A DNA stretch of 15,679 bases from an uncultured Bacilli bacterium (lineage in GTDB: Bacteria > Bacillota_I > Bacilli_A > RF39 > UBA660): NCBI GenBank assembly GCA_947584105.1, contig CANPWK010000013.1:1-15679 (forward strand), in the 5' to 3' direction. Shown here piece after piece: positions 1-6,607 of the stretch (position 1 is the stretch's first letter; every line of letters begins with the position of its first letter). The position numbers and the translations under genes were made by a program. The notes beneath the pieces were generated by a model that was given only the letters and a program-made list of their open reading frames with translations, had not been told where the DNA came from and made no database searches.

Positions 1-19
1 TTCAGACTGTTGACAAATA
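1..19 (+). repeat. IS left terminal inverted repeat
   Basis: The 19 bases beginning TTCAGACTGTTGACA are the exact reverse complement of 1638-1656; pairing stops at base 20. Bases 4-11 also form the 5' arm of an inward-reading terminator hairpin. The repeat contains a perfect TTGACA (10-15) reading inward, but no matching -10 lies at the right distance. Confidence 0.9.
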
Positions 20-42
20 AAAATTTGAAAACAGTCTTTTTT
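4..42 (+). terminator. Inward-reading terminator hairpin at IS left end
   Basis: AGACTGTT (4-11) pairs with AACAGTCT (30-37) over 8 bp with an 18-nt loop, followed by six T (37-42). It reads toward the transposase and would stop transcription entering the element from outside. The 5' arm lies in the terminal repeat. Confidence 0.6.
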
Positions 43-71
43 AAAATGCAAAAATATAATATAATAAGAAT

Positions 72-121
72 GTAAGGCTGCTTATTGTACCTAAAATTAA
101 GCTTACAAGCCTTACTTTTTT
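72..121 (+). terminator. Second hairpin with T-tract upstream of the transposase promoter
   Basis: GTAAGGCT (72-79) pairs with AGCCTTAC (108-115). The stem continues inside as GCTTA (80-84) with TAAGC (98-102), leaving a 5-nt bulge (103-107) on the 3' side, and is followed by six T (116-121). It lies after the first hairpin and before the transposase promoter, so read-in transcription would meet two stop signals. Confidence 0.6.
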
Positions 122-131
122 ATTGAAAAAA

Positions 132-140
132 TGTTATAAT
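132..140 (+). promoter_or_regulatory. Transposase promoter, extended -10
   Basis: TGTTATAAT is a perfect extended -10 (TGnTATAAT). The -35 at the expected distance (about 112-117, TTACTT) is poor and overlaps the preceding hairpin, so the promoter probably depends on the extended -10. Predicted start of transcription is near 147, about 28 nt before the chosen ATG. Confidence 0.6.
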
Positions 141-174
141 TAATATAGGTACAGTAAGAAAGTAAGTGATAAAT

Positions 175-1572
175 ATGTCAATGACCAAAAGGCCAAAAAG
201 AAGTTATTCAACTGAAATAGTAAATTTAGAAAACATGATTCCAAAAAATCATTTCTTAAGAGTGATAGAAGAACATTTTGATTGGAACTTTGTATATGAT
301 GAAGTAGAAAAACTATATTCTAAAATAGGAAGAAAAAGTATAGACCCTGTAGTTTTAGTAAAGATTCATATATTAAAGTTCCTTTTTCATGAAGATAGTT
401 TAAGAAGAACATATGAAAATTTAAAATATAATAATTTATATAGATGGTTTATAGGATACAACTTAAATGAAGATGTCCCAGACCATTCAACATATTCAAA
501 AAACTATAAAAGAAAGTTTTGCAAATTAGAAAAAGATTTATTACAAACAGTATTTGATAAAGTAATAGAATTGTTAATTGATTGGAATTGTTTAGATATG
601 ACAGCTGTGTATATAGATTCAACACATACAAAAGCCTATGCGAATAAAAAGAAAAATCATAAAGAAATGGTAAAAATAGAGGCAAAGAAGTATCAAAAGG
701 AATTAGATTTAGAAATAGCATTAAAAGGATTACATGAAGAAACTTTAAGCGAAGAAGAATATTTTGAAGAAGTAGAAAAAATAATCAAATGTAATGAGGA
801 AGTAGATACTGAAGAAGTAATTGGAGAAAAAGAGGTAATAGTAAGTGATGTAGACAAAGATGCCGGAATGTTATATAAAAGCGATAAAGAAAAAATGTTT
901 GGATATAATACAAGCATAATATGTGAAAATAATAACTATATATTAACGGTAGATACAAACGGAAGTAATGTCCATGATTCAATTTCTTTTTATCAATCTT
1001 TTGAAAATTTAGTAAATCACTTCGATATAACAAATATAAATTATTTTGTAGGAGATGCAGCTTATCTAACACCACATATATGTAAAACAATTATAAATTT
1101 AGAAATGATACCAGCTTTCCCATATACAAGGAAAGGATATCGAAAAGGATACATTAAGAAATATGAATTTGTCTATGATGAATATAATGATATTTATATT
1201 TGTCCAAATGAAAAAGATTTAATCCCAACAGGTCGAATAGATAAAAATGGATATATAGTTTATAAAGCTAGTGAAGAAGATTGTAAGAATTGTCCATTTA
1301 AAGAGCAATGTACCAAAAGTAAATATAAACAAATATTAAGACATGTATGGGAGGAATATAAAGAAATGACAAATGATTATAGACATCATAAAGATGTACA
1401 AGAAATCTATAGACAAAGACCGCAACATATAGAAAGGGTTTTTGCCGATGGAAAAATGAAGTATGGATTAAGGAATACTTACTTCAGAACAAAAGAAAGA
1501 GTCCACCGAGAGTTGACTCTACTTTATGCATGTATGAATCTCAAGAAATTTGCATTACATCATCACATATAA
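175..1572 (+). CDS. IS1182-family DDE transposase
   Basis: This is the enzyme that cuts and joins the IS ends, 465 aa from ATG 175. The N-terminal part (residues about 10-120) has the IS1182 pattern: an opening LENMIPKNHFLR, a helical IDPVVLVKIHILKF block, then YRWFIGYNL and DHSTYSKN. The catalytic triad is visible as D148 (VYIDSTHTKA), D294 (VGDAAYLT) and E420 (IERVFADGKMKYGLR). Between D294 and E420 lies a cysteine cluster C343, C370, C373, C379, usual in this branch (DDE_Tnp_1_6 type). The C-terminus ends in the typical RVHRELTLLYACMNLKKF helix. An in-frame GTG at 166 would add three residues and ATG 181 would remove two; no strong ribosome binding site decides, only a weak purine-rich AAGAAAGTAAG (156-165). 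The frame is uninterrupted. Confidence 0.93.
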   Translation: MSMTKRPKRSYSTEIVNLENMIPKNHFLRVIEEHFDWNFVYDEVEKLYSKIGRKSIDPVVLVKIHILKFLFHEDSLRRTYENLKYNNLYRWFIGYNLNEDVPDHSTYSKNYKRKFCKLEKDLLQTVFDKVIELLIDWNCLDMTAVYIDSTHTKAYANKKKNHKEMVKIEAKKYQKELDLEIALKGLHEETLSEEEYFEEVEKIIKCNEEVDTEEVIGEKEVIVSDVDKDAGMLYKSDKEKMFGYNTSIICENNNYILTVDTNGSNVHDSISFYQSFENLVNHFDITNINYFVGDAAYLTPHICKTIINLEMIPAFPYTRKGYRKGYIKKYEFVYDEYNDIYICPNEKDLIPTGRIDKNGYIVYKASEEDCKNCPFKEQCTKSKYKQILRHVWEEYKEMTNDYRHHKDVQEIYRQRPQHIERVFADGKMKYGLRNTYFRTKERVHRELTLLYACMNLKKFALHHHI

Positions 1573-1609
1573 TCTAGGTAAATAGTCTAGATATATTGTT
1601 TTTAATCAC

Positions 1610-1645
1610 AAAAAGACAAATAAGTAAAATATTTACCTATTTGTC
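1610..1645 (-). terminator. Inward-reading terminator hairpin at IS right end (minus strand)
   Basis: GACAAATA (1615-1622) pairs with TATTTGTC (1638-1645). After one mismatch, GTAAA (1624-1628) pairs with TTTAC (1632-1636), leaving a 3-nt loop. On the minus strand the hairpin is followed by TTTTT (complement of 1610-1614), so it would stop antisense transcription entering from the right. On the plus strand there is no T-tract. One arm lies in the right terminal repeat. Confidence 0.6.
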
Positions 1646-1656
1646 AACAGTCTGAA
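1638..1656 (-). repeat. IS right terminal inverted repeat
   Basis: TATTTGTCAACAGTCTGAA is the exact reverse complement of bases 1-19. It contains TTGTCA (1641-1646) reading outward, a fair -35 match, but the flank offers only a weak -10 (TAAATT, 1663-1668). Confidence 0.9.
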
Positions 1657-1680
1657 GCAGCTTAAATTTGGCTGCTTTTT
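1655..1680 (+). terminator. Rho-independent terminator abutting the IS
   Basis: AAGCAGC (1655-1661) pairs with GCTGCTT (1671-1677), with a 9-nt loop and a T-tract to 1680. The two first A residues are the last bases of the IS. It would terminate the transposase mRNA, which has no T-tract terminator of its own on the plus strand. It is probably the original terminator of the gene once upstream of the insertion. Confidence 0.7.
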
Positions 1681-1695
1681 AATTCATTATATAAT
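1668..1695 (+). promoter_or_regulatory. Candidate promoter for the DUF421 gene
   Basis: TTGGCT (1668-1673), 16 nt, TATAAT (1690-1695). The -10 is perfect; the -35 matches four of six and overlaps the terminator stem. Transcription would start near 1702, about 50 nt before the gene. Confidence 0.4.
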
Positions 1696-1751
1696 TAAAT
1701 AAATAATGGCATAAAATCTGCTCAATAAAACATAATAATATTGGTGATATT

Positions 1752-2483
1752 ATGAATATATTAAATACAGATTTTACTGAATTAGTTGATATTGTAATTA
1801 GATCTTTATTATCATTAATAACATTATTTTTAGTAACTAAAATGCTTGGAAAAAAACAAGTTTCTCAACTTTCTTTATTTGATTATGTAATAGGGATATC
1901 TATAGGTAATTTTGCAGCTGAAATGACTATTAATTTAGATTCGCAAGAATTAAATGGAATAGTAGCTGTATTAATTTTTGGATTAGTTGCTTATATAGTA
2001 TCATATTTAACTATGAGAAGTATTAAAATAAGACGCTTTTTTATTGGAGTTCCAACTATTATTATTAATAATGGCAAGTTAATTGAAAAAAATTTATCTA
2101 AATATAAAATGGATGTAAATGATGTATTAGAACAATTACGTATTAATGGCTATTTTGATATAAGTCAGGTAAAATATGCCTTATTAGAGGCTAATGGAAC
2201 ACTTAGTGTAATGCCTAAAGAAGAGTATCGTCCTATAAATACTAAAGATATGAATTTAAAGGTATCTAAAGAAGGATTATGTGCTAATGTTATAATTGAT
2301 GGTCAAATTATGTATAATAATTTAAAAAATATCAAGAAAGATAGCAAATGGTTAAATAAACAACTAAAAGTTCAAGGTTATGATAATCTTTCGAATATAT
2401 TACTTGCTACTGTTGATATAAATGAAAAACTTAATGTATTTGAAAAAAATATATTTAATGAAAATGAAGATATTTTAGAATAA
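1752..2483 (+). CDS. DUF421 domain-containing (YetF/YdfR-type) membrane protein
   Basis: A 243-residue protein of the DUF421 family, whose biochemical role is not established; members occur in spore formers and non-spore formers alike. Residues about 13-32 and 67-88 are clear membrane segments, with a further hydrophobic stretch around 44-58 inside the family signature (LGKKQVSQLSLFDYVIGISI, from residue 32). After the membrane part comes GVPTIIINNGKL (99-110), where the soluble DUF421 domain normally starts, followed by DVLEQLRINGYFDISQVKYALLE and LSVMPKEEYRP, both typical. Length is normal. The start is set by GGTGAT (1743-1748), three bases from the ATG. It appears monocistronic, between the terminator at 1655-1680 and the typA promoter. 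It is the first chromosomal gene next to the IS. Confidence 0.85.
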   Translation: MNILNTDFTELVDIVIRSLLSLITLFLVTKMLGKKQVSQLSLFDYVIGISIGNFAAEMTINLDSQELNGIVAVLIFGLVAYIVSYLTMRSIKIRRFFIGVPTIIINNGKLIEKNLSKYKMDVNDVLEQLRINGYFDISQVKYALLEANGTLSVMPKEEYRPINTKDMNLKVSKEGLCANVIIDGQIMYNNLKNIKKDSKWLNKQLKVQGYDNLSNILLATVDINEKLNVFEKNIFNENEDILE

Positions 2484-2496
2484 ATATAAATATATT

Positions 2497-2582
2497 GTAA
2501 AGTTTTATGTAAATAATAGATAAAAAGTTTAATGTTAGTTACTAATTTTTAATGTTATTTTTATAAACTTTACTTTTTTTTT
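2497..2582 (+). terminator. Possible terminator overlapping the typA -35 region
   Basis: AAACTTTAC (2565-2573) followed by a long T-run can pair with GTAAAGTTT (2497-2505), with a 59-nt loop. The overlapping TAAACTTT (2564-2571) can instead pair with AAAGTTTA (2524-2531), with a 32-nt loop. Both stems are A/U-rich and the loops are long, so this may be chance, but it is the only candidate stop for the DUF421 transcript. Confidence 0.3.
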
Positions 2583-2596
2583 ATTTATGATATAAT
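2569..2596 (+). promoter_or_regulatory. typA promoter
   Basis: TTTACT (2569-2574), 16 nt, TATAAT (2591-2596), with TGA just before the -10 making an extended -10 (TGnTATAAT). Predicted start of transcription is about 2603, which leaves a leader of roughly 20 nt that holds little besides the ribosome binding site. Confidence 0.65.
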
Positions 2597-2623
2597 TGAT
2601 GAGGTATCGAGGAAGTGTATTAT

Positions 2624-4429
2624 ATGAAAAAGAAAAATATAGCTATAATAGCCCATGTTGACCATGGAAAAACTACTTTAGTTGATAAGTTATTACAAGC
2701 ATCAGGAACTTTTAGAGATAATGAAAATATTCAAGAACGTGCAATGGATTCAAATGATATTGAACGTGAACGTGGAATTACTATTTTAGCAAAAACAACT
2801 GCTATTAATTATAAAGATTATAGAATTAATATATTAGATACACCAGGACATGCTGATTTTGGTGGAGAAGTAGAGCGTATTATGAATATGGTAGATTCTG
2901 TTTTGCTTGTTGTCGATGCTTATGAAGGTACAATGCCTCAAACAAGATTTGTTTTAAAGAAGGCATTAGATGCAAAAGTTAAACCAATTGTAGTAGTCAA
3001 TAAAATTGATAAACCATCTGCTCGTCCAAAAGAGGTCGTTGATGAAGTAATGGAGTTGTTTATTGACTTAGGTGCTGATATTGAAGATTTGGATTTCCCT
3101 ATAGTATATGTATCAGCAATTAATGGTACTTCAAGTTTCTCACCGGATATAAGTACGCAAGAAAAAGATATGACAAAAGTTCTAGACTTAATAATTGAAA
3201 ATGCACCGGATCCAGAGATCGTTGAAGGACCTCTTCAATTTCAACCGGCAATTTTGGATTATAACGAATTTGTAGGTAGAATTGGTATTGGACTTGTAAA
3301 AAGAGGTTCTATAAAAGTAAATCAAATGGTCAGTTGTGTAAGAATTGATGGTACGATTAAGCAATTTAGAATTGCTAAAATGTATGGTTTTTTAGGGCTT
3401 AAAAGAATAGAAATAGAAGAAGCTAGCGCAGGAGATATTATTGCTATTGCTGGATTACCTGATATATCAGTAGGTGAAACTGTTTGTGAAGTTGGTAAAG
3501 AAGAAGCTTTACCATTACTTAGAATTGATGAGCCTATTTTACAAATGAATTTTGGTGTCAATAGTAGTCCTTTTTGTGGTAAAGATGGTAAGTTAGTAAC
3601 TGCTAGAAAAATAGAAGAAAGGTTATTAAAAGAAACTGAAAGAGACGTCTCATTAAAGGTTGAGCCTTATGATAATGAAACTTGGACTGTATCTGGTCGA
3701 GGAGAATTGCATTTAGGAATATTAATTGAAAATATGCGTCGTGAGGGTTTTGAATTACAAGTTTCTAAACCACAAGTAATAATTAAAGAAATAGATGGAG
3801 TAAAATGTGAGCCTTATGAAGAGTTACAAATAGAGTGTCCAGAAGAATGTGTTGGAAATATTATTGAACAATTAGGTACTAGAGGGGCCGATATGATTAA
3901 TATGACTAATATCAATGGACAAGTTAGATTGCTTTATAACATTCCATCACGAGGTTTAATTGGATTTTCAACAGATTTTATGACAATGACTAAAGGTTAT
4001 GGAATTATTAATCATTCCTTTAAAGAATATAAGCCATATGAAACTGTTGATATTGGTGAGCGAAAATTGGGAGTACTAGTTTCAATGGAAAATGGTAAAT
4101 CTACAGCGTATGCACTAGGTGCTTTAGAAGATCGTGGTATTATGTTTATTGAACCAGGTGAAGATGTATATGAAGGTATGATTGTAGGAGAACATTCTAG
4201 GGATAATGATTTAGCTGTAAATGTAGTTAAAGGTAAAAATTTAACTAATACTAGAAGTGCCGGAAAAGATCATACAGTTGTTTTAAAACGCCCAAGAGAA
4301 ATTACTTTGGAATATGCATTAAATTATATTAATTCAGATGAATTAGTTGAGATAACTCCTAGTCATATTAGATTACGAAAGAAAATTTTAAATACTGAAT
4401 TAAGAAAAAAACATGATAGTAAAAAATAA
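2624..4429 (+). CDS. typA: Translational GTPase TypA/BipA
   Basis: A ribosome-associated GTPase of the EF-G/LepA class, linked to 50S assembly and stress or low-temperature growth. The protein is 601 aa, normal length. The GTPase domain is complete: P-loop AHVDHGKTT (10-18), switch RGIT (50-53), DTPGH (72-76), NKID (126-129) and VSAING (163-168). Domain II, the two EF-G-like alpha/beta domains (around GRGELHLGILIENMRREG) and the TypA-specific C-terminus (TRSAGKDHTVVLKRPREITLEYALNYI) follow. The start is ATG 2624, with GAGGAAG (2609-2615) eight bases upstream; an in-frame GTG at 2615 overlaps that ribosome binding site and is unlikely. Its own promoter lies directly upstream and a hairpin terminator at 4496-4523 follows, so it is probably transcribed alone. 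Confidence 0.97.
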   Translation: MKKKNIAIIAHVDHGKTTLVDKLLQASGTFRDNENIQERAMDSNDIERERGITILAKTTAINYKDYRINILDTPGHADFGGEVERIMNMVDSVLLVVDAYEGTMPQTRFVLKKALDAKVKPIVVVNKIDKPSARPKEVVDEVMELFIDLGADIEDLDFPIVYVSAINGTSSFSPDISTQEKDMTKVLDLIIENAPDPEIVEGPLQFQPAILDYNEFVGRIGIGLVKRGSIKVNQMVSCVRIDGTIKQFRIAKMYGFLGLKRIEIEEASAGDIIAIAGLPDISVGETVCEVGKEEALPLLRIDEPILQMNFGVNSSPFCGKDGKLVTARKIEERLLKETERDVSLKVEPYDNETWTVSGRGELHLGILIENMRREGFELQVSKPQVIIKEIDGVKCEPYEELQIECPEECVGNIIEQLGTRGADMINMTNINGQVRLLYNIPSRGLIGFSTDFMTMTKGYGIINHSFKEYKPYETVDIGERKLGVLVSMENGKSTAYALGALEDRGIMFIEPGEDVYEGMIVGEHSRDNDLAVNVVKGKNLTNTRSAGKDHTVVLKRPREITLEYALNYINSDELVEITPSHIRLRKKILNTELRKKHDSKK

Positions 4430-4495
4430 TAAAATATTAAAAAAATTTTTATTTATATAAAAGTTTTTTAATTTTTTATATAAATTATATTAATA

Positions 4496-4523
4496 AAAAA
4501 ATGGAATTATTTTTCCATTTTTT
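4496..4523. terminator. Bidirectional terminator between typA and the XRE gene
   Basis: An 11-bp perfect stem (4496-4506 with 4513-4523; core ATGGAA/TTCCAT) closes a 6-nt loop and has an A-run on the left arm and a T-run on the right arm. It therefore works in both directions and serves the convergent typA and xre genes. Confidence 0.8.
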
Positions 4524-4534
4524 AAATATTGTAT

Positions 4535-4756
4535 TTAATCATTATTTTTAAAAAATTCTGTAATATCTACATCTAGAACTTTAGCAATTTGTTCTAAGGT
4601 GTCAATGGATATAGTTTGCCGAGTTTTTGATTCTAACTTGGCGATGAAGCTATCGCTTAGATATAATTTAGATGCTAAATCATGTTGTTTAAAGCCTTTT
4701 ATAATTCTAAATTTTTTAATGTTTTTACCAATTACATTATATATATCTTTTTCCAT
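4535..4756 (-). CDS. Small XRE-family helix-turn-helix regulator
   Basis: A 73-residue protein that is little more than one HTH_3/XRE DNA-binding domain. Residues 6-64 form the Cro/C1-type fold: IGKNIKKFRIIKGFKQHDLASKL, recognition-helix region YLSDSFIAKLESKTR, then SIDTLEQIAKVLDVDITEFF. There is no ligand or protease domain. The start is ATG at 4756 (minus), with CGGAAG eight bases upstream; an in-frame GTG at 4765 overlaps that site. The gene is convergent with typA and divergent from parA. A 21-bp palindrome upstream (4818-4838), overlapping a TATAAT on the minus strand, is a plausible autoregulatory operator. The target genes are not known from the sequence. Confidence 0.9.
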   Translation of the reverse strand: MEKDIYNVIGKNIKKFRIIKGFKQHDLASKLYLSDSFIAKLESKTRQTISIDTLEQIAKVLDVDITEFFKNND

Positions 4757-4816
4757 TTTAATCACTTCCGATAATTGATATCTCTAAATAAATTTTCTCA
4801 TAAAAATCTTAAAAAC

Positions 4817-4838
4817 ATTATAGACAAGTAGTCTATAA
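4817..4838 (-). promoter_or_regulatory. Palindromic candidate operator over the xre -10
   Basis: TTATAGAC (4818-4825) and GTCTATAA (4831-4838) are perfect inverted repeats with a 5-nt spacer. On the minus strand bases 4822-4817 read TATAAT, a candidate -10 for xre (no good -35 at 17 nt). A palindrome over the promoter of a divergent XRE gene fits negative autoregulation. Arms this short can occur by chance in such A+T-rich DNA. Confidence 0.45.
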
Positions 4839-4900
4839 AATTTAGTCGCTTTTTGTAATAATTAATTCAAAATTAAAATATTGTGTAAATAATAGATTTA

Positions 4901-4928
4901 TTGTTTATTTTATGATAAAATATATATA
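4901..4928 (+). promoter_or_regulatory. Candidate promoter of the parA operon
   Basis: TTGTTT (4901-4906), 16 nt, TATATA (4923-4928). Both boxes are fair rather than good. It would give a leader of about 20 nt before the ribosome binding site AAAGGTGA (4944-4951). Confidence 0.4.
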
Positions 4929-4955
4929 CGTATTAAGTTTTAAAAAGGTGATATT

Positions 4956-5741
4956 ATGGCAAAAATAATTGCGTTTGTAAATCAAAAAGGTGGTGTTGGT
5001 AAAACAACTTCTAGTATTAATTTAGCAGCATCTTTAGGCCTTTTAGGTAAAAAAACATTATTGATTGATTTGGATCCACAAGGTAATAGTACTACTGGTG
5101 TTGGGGTTAATAAGGGTGAAACTAAAGCTAGTATATATGAATTATTTGTAGGTAAAGCAACTTTTAAAGAAGTTTTAGTCAAAACTAAATTCAAAAATTT
5201 ATATGTGATACCAGCTTCTATTAATTTAGCTGGTGTCGATATGGAATTAATGGAATTATCAAGACAAAATCCAGATTTTATTGCCCAACTTCAACTCAAA
5301 AATAAATTAAGAGAGATTAGTAATTTATTTGATTATATAATACTTGATTGTCCACCATCATTGGGTTTAATTACTACTAATGCATTGGCTGCATCTAATA
5401 GTGTCATTATTCCAGTTCAATGTGAGTTTTTTGCACTTGAAGGAATAATGCAATTATTAAATTCAATCATGATAGCTCAGAAAAAACTAAATCCAACTTT
5501 AGAAATAGAGGGAGTACTTTTAACAATGTTGGATAACAGAACTAATTTAGGATTGGAAGTAGTTGAAGAAATTAAAAGTTATTTTAAAGATAAAGTTTAT
5601 GATACTATAATTCCTAGATTAGTAAGATTATCAGAAGCTCCTAGTCATGGAAAACCAATTCATGCTTATGACCCAAAAAGTCGTGGTACAGAAGCATATA
5701 TAAATTTAGCTAAAGAGGTGATTGAAAGAAATGGAAACTAA
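4956..5741 (+). CDS. parA: Chromosome-partitioning ATPase ParA/Soj
   Basis: A 261-residue ParA/MinD-type ATPase that, with ParB, positions replication origins and in Bacillus relatives also controls DnaA. The deviant Walker A is KGGVGKTT (11-18), with the signature lysine K11 and P-loop K16. Walker A' is LIDLDPQGNST (36-46) and Walker B is IILDCPPSLG (128-137). The C-terminal part has RLSEAPSHGKPI and YDPKSRGTEAY, typical of chromosomal Soj. No N-terminal HTH extension is present, so it is the small chromosomal type. The start is ATG 4956, three bases after GGTGAT. The 3' end overlaps parB by 11 bp, implying translational coupling. It heads the operon parA-parB-mscS-DUF951-abgT. Confidence 0.95.
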   Translation: MAKIIAFVNQKGGVGKTTSSINLAASLGLLGKKTLLIDLDPQGNSTTGVGVNKGETKASIYELFVGKATFKEVLVKTKFKNLYVIPASINLAGVDMELMELSRQNPDFIAQLQLKNKLREISNLFDYIILDCPPSLGLITTNALAASNSVIIPVQCEFFALEGIMQLLNSIMIAQKKLNPTLEIEGVLLTMLDNRTNLGLEVVEEIKSYFKDKVYDTIIPRLVRLSEAPSHGKPIHAYDPKSRGTEAYINLAKEVIERNGN

Positions 5742-6607
5742 AAAAAGAGCTTTAGGTATAGGATTAGAACAGTTATTTAATAATGAAAATTTAGATTTAC
5801 AAAGTTTTGAACAACGAGTATATGAAACAACAAATAAAGAAGAAATAATAGATATATCTATTGATGAATTACGTCCTAATCCATATCAACCAAGAAAAAT
5901 ATTTAATGAAGAAGCTTTACTAGATTTATCTAATTCAATTAAAGAACATGGAGTATTTCAACCAATCATAGTAAAAAAGTATTAAGGGATATGAAATAAT
6001 AGCTGGTGAAAGAAGAGTACGAGCTTCTAAATTAGCAGGCTTAAAAACAATTCCTGCAATTGTAAGAAATTTAAATGATGAGCAAATGATGGAAATTGCT
6101 TTACTAGAAAATTTGCAAAGAGAAAATTTAAGTTCAATTGAGGAAGCTAAAGCTTATAAAGCTTTATTGGATAATTTGCATTTAACACAAGAACAATTAA
6201 GTATAAAAGTTGGTAAAAGTAGGAGTCATGTTACAAATATTTTAGGATTGTTAAGATTACCAACCGAAGTTCAAGATTTAGTAGTTAATAAAAAAATTAG
6301 TATGGGTCACGCTAGAGTTTTAAGCAAAATTGATAATGACGATAAAATAATAGAAATTGCTAAAAAAATAGTTGATGAGAAATTACCAGTTAGAAATATT
6401 GAACAATTAACTACTGATACAGAAAAAAAAGTTAAAAATGTAAGACATAATAAGGTTTCTAAAAATGAATATACACATATAGAAGAAATGTTAAAAGATA
6501 AATTAGATACTAAAGTAAAAATAAAAGACAATAAAATTGAAATTAATTTTGCTAATACAGCAGATTTAAATAGAATTTTAGAAATTATTAATTTAGGTGA
6601 CGAATAA
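5731..6607 (+). pseudogene. parB: ParB/Spo0J partition protein, interrupted by an apparent frameshift
   Basis: The partition protein that loads at parS as a CTP-dependent clamp. Two adjacent frames together cover the whole family: the first (5731-5985) has the ParA-stimulating N-terminus RALGIGLEQLF and box I NPYQPRKIF, reaches QPIIVKK, then stops at 5983-5985. The other frame (from about 5978 to 6607) continues IKGYEIIAGERRVRASKLAG (box II, CTP contact), ENLQRENLS, the HTH LTQEQLSIKVGKSRSHVTNI and a C-terminal dimerisation region. The break falls at a run of six A (5973-5978). Two more A residues, or one fewer, would restore a protein of about 291-292 aa; two more give VKKSIKGY, as in Bacillus ParB. 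The start is ATG 5731, ten bases after GAGGTG (5715-5720). A sequencing error, a real lesion and slippage are all possible. The stop overlaps the next ATG (TAATG). Confidence 0.9.

Larger units (their letters stand above)
1..1656 (+). mobile_element. IS1182-family insertion sequence, apparently complete
   Basis: A single DDE transposase gene is bracketed by 19-bp perfect terminal inverted repeats (1-19 and 1638-1656), giving an element of 1,656 bp, normal for the IS1182 family. The family call rests on the transposase sequence. Target-site duplication cannot be judged because the left flank is outside the window, and for the same reason the repeat could extend further outward than 19 bp. The element carries terminator-like hairpins just inside both ends and an internal promoter for the transposase. 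A window beginning exactly on the IS end suggests a contig break at a multicopy repeat. The transposase frame is intact, so the copy may be active. Confidence 0.88.

Noticed and set aside
449..1090. Minus-strand open frames inside the transposase gene, and similar minus frames in typA, parA, parB and dnaB
   Set aside because: They are low-complexity shadows of the plus-strand genes, with no ribosome binding sites and no family-like sequence.
1641..1668. Outward hybrid promoter from the IS right end (TTGTCA with TAAATT)
   Set aside because: The -10 is weak, and the TTGGCT/TATAAT pair further down is a better promoter for the DUF421 gene.
4451..4485. 9-bp all-A/T inverted repeat (ATTTATATA/TATATAAAT) after typA
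   Set aside because: It is purely A/T in a stretch that is almost all A/T; the hairpin at 4496-4523 is the convincing terminator.
2508..4897. 14-base repeat TGTAAATAATAGAT upstream of both typA (2508-2521) and parA (4884-4897)
   Set aside because: At this base composition several matches of this length are expected by chance in 15.7 kb, and the positions relative to the two promoters differ.
5972..5979. A AAA AAG slippery heptamer in exact phase at the parB break, suggesting programmed -1 frameshifting
   Set aside because: A -1 shift reads GTA TTA AGG GAT ATG AAA TAA and stops after six codons. The frame needed is +1 or -2, so the classic dnaX-type mechanism does not explain a full-length ParB.
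4757..6607. parS sites or DnaA boxes near parA-parB, indicating an origin region
   Set aside because: No sequence close to the TGTTTCACGTGAAACA consensus and no cluster of TTATCCACA-like 9-mers was seen; the best candidate, near 4881, has three mismatches.
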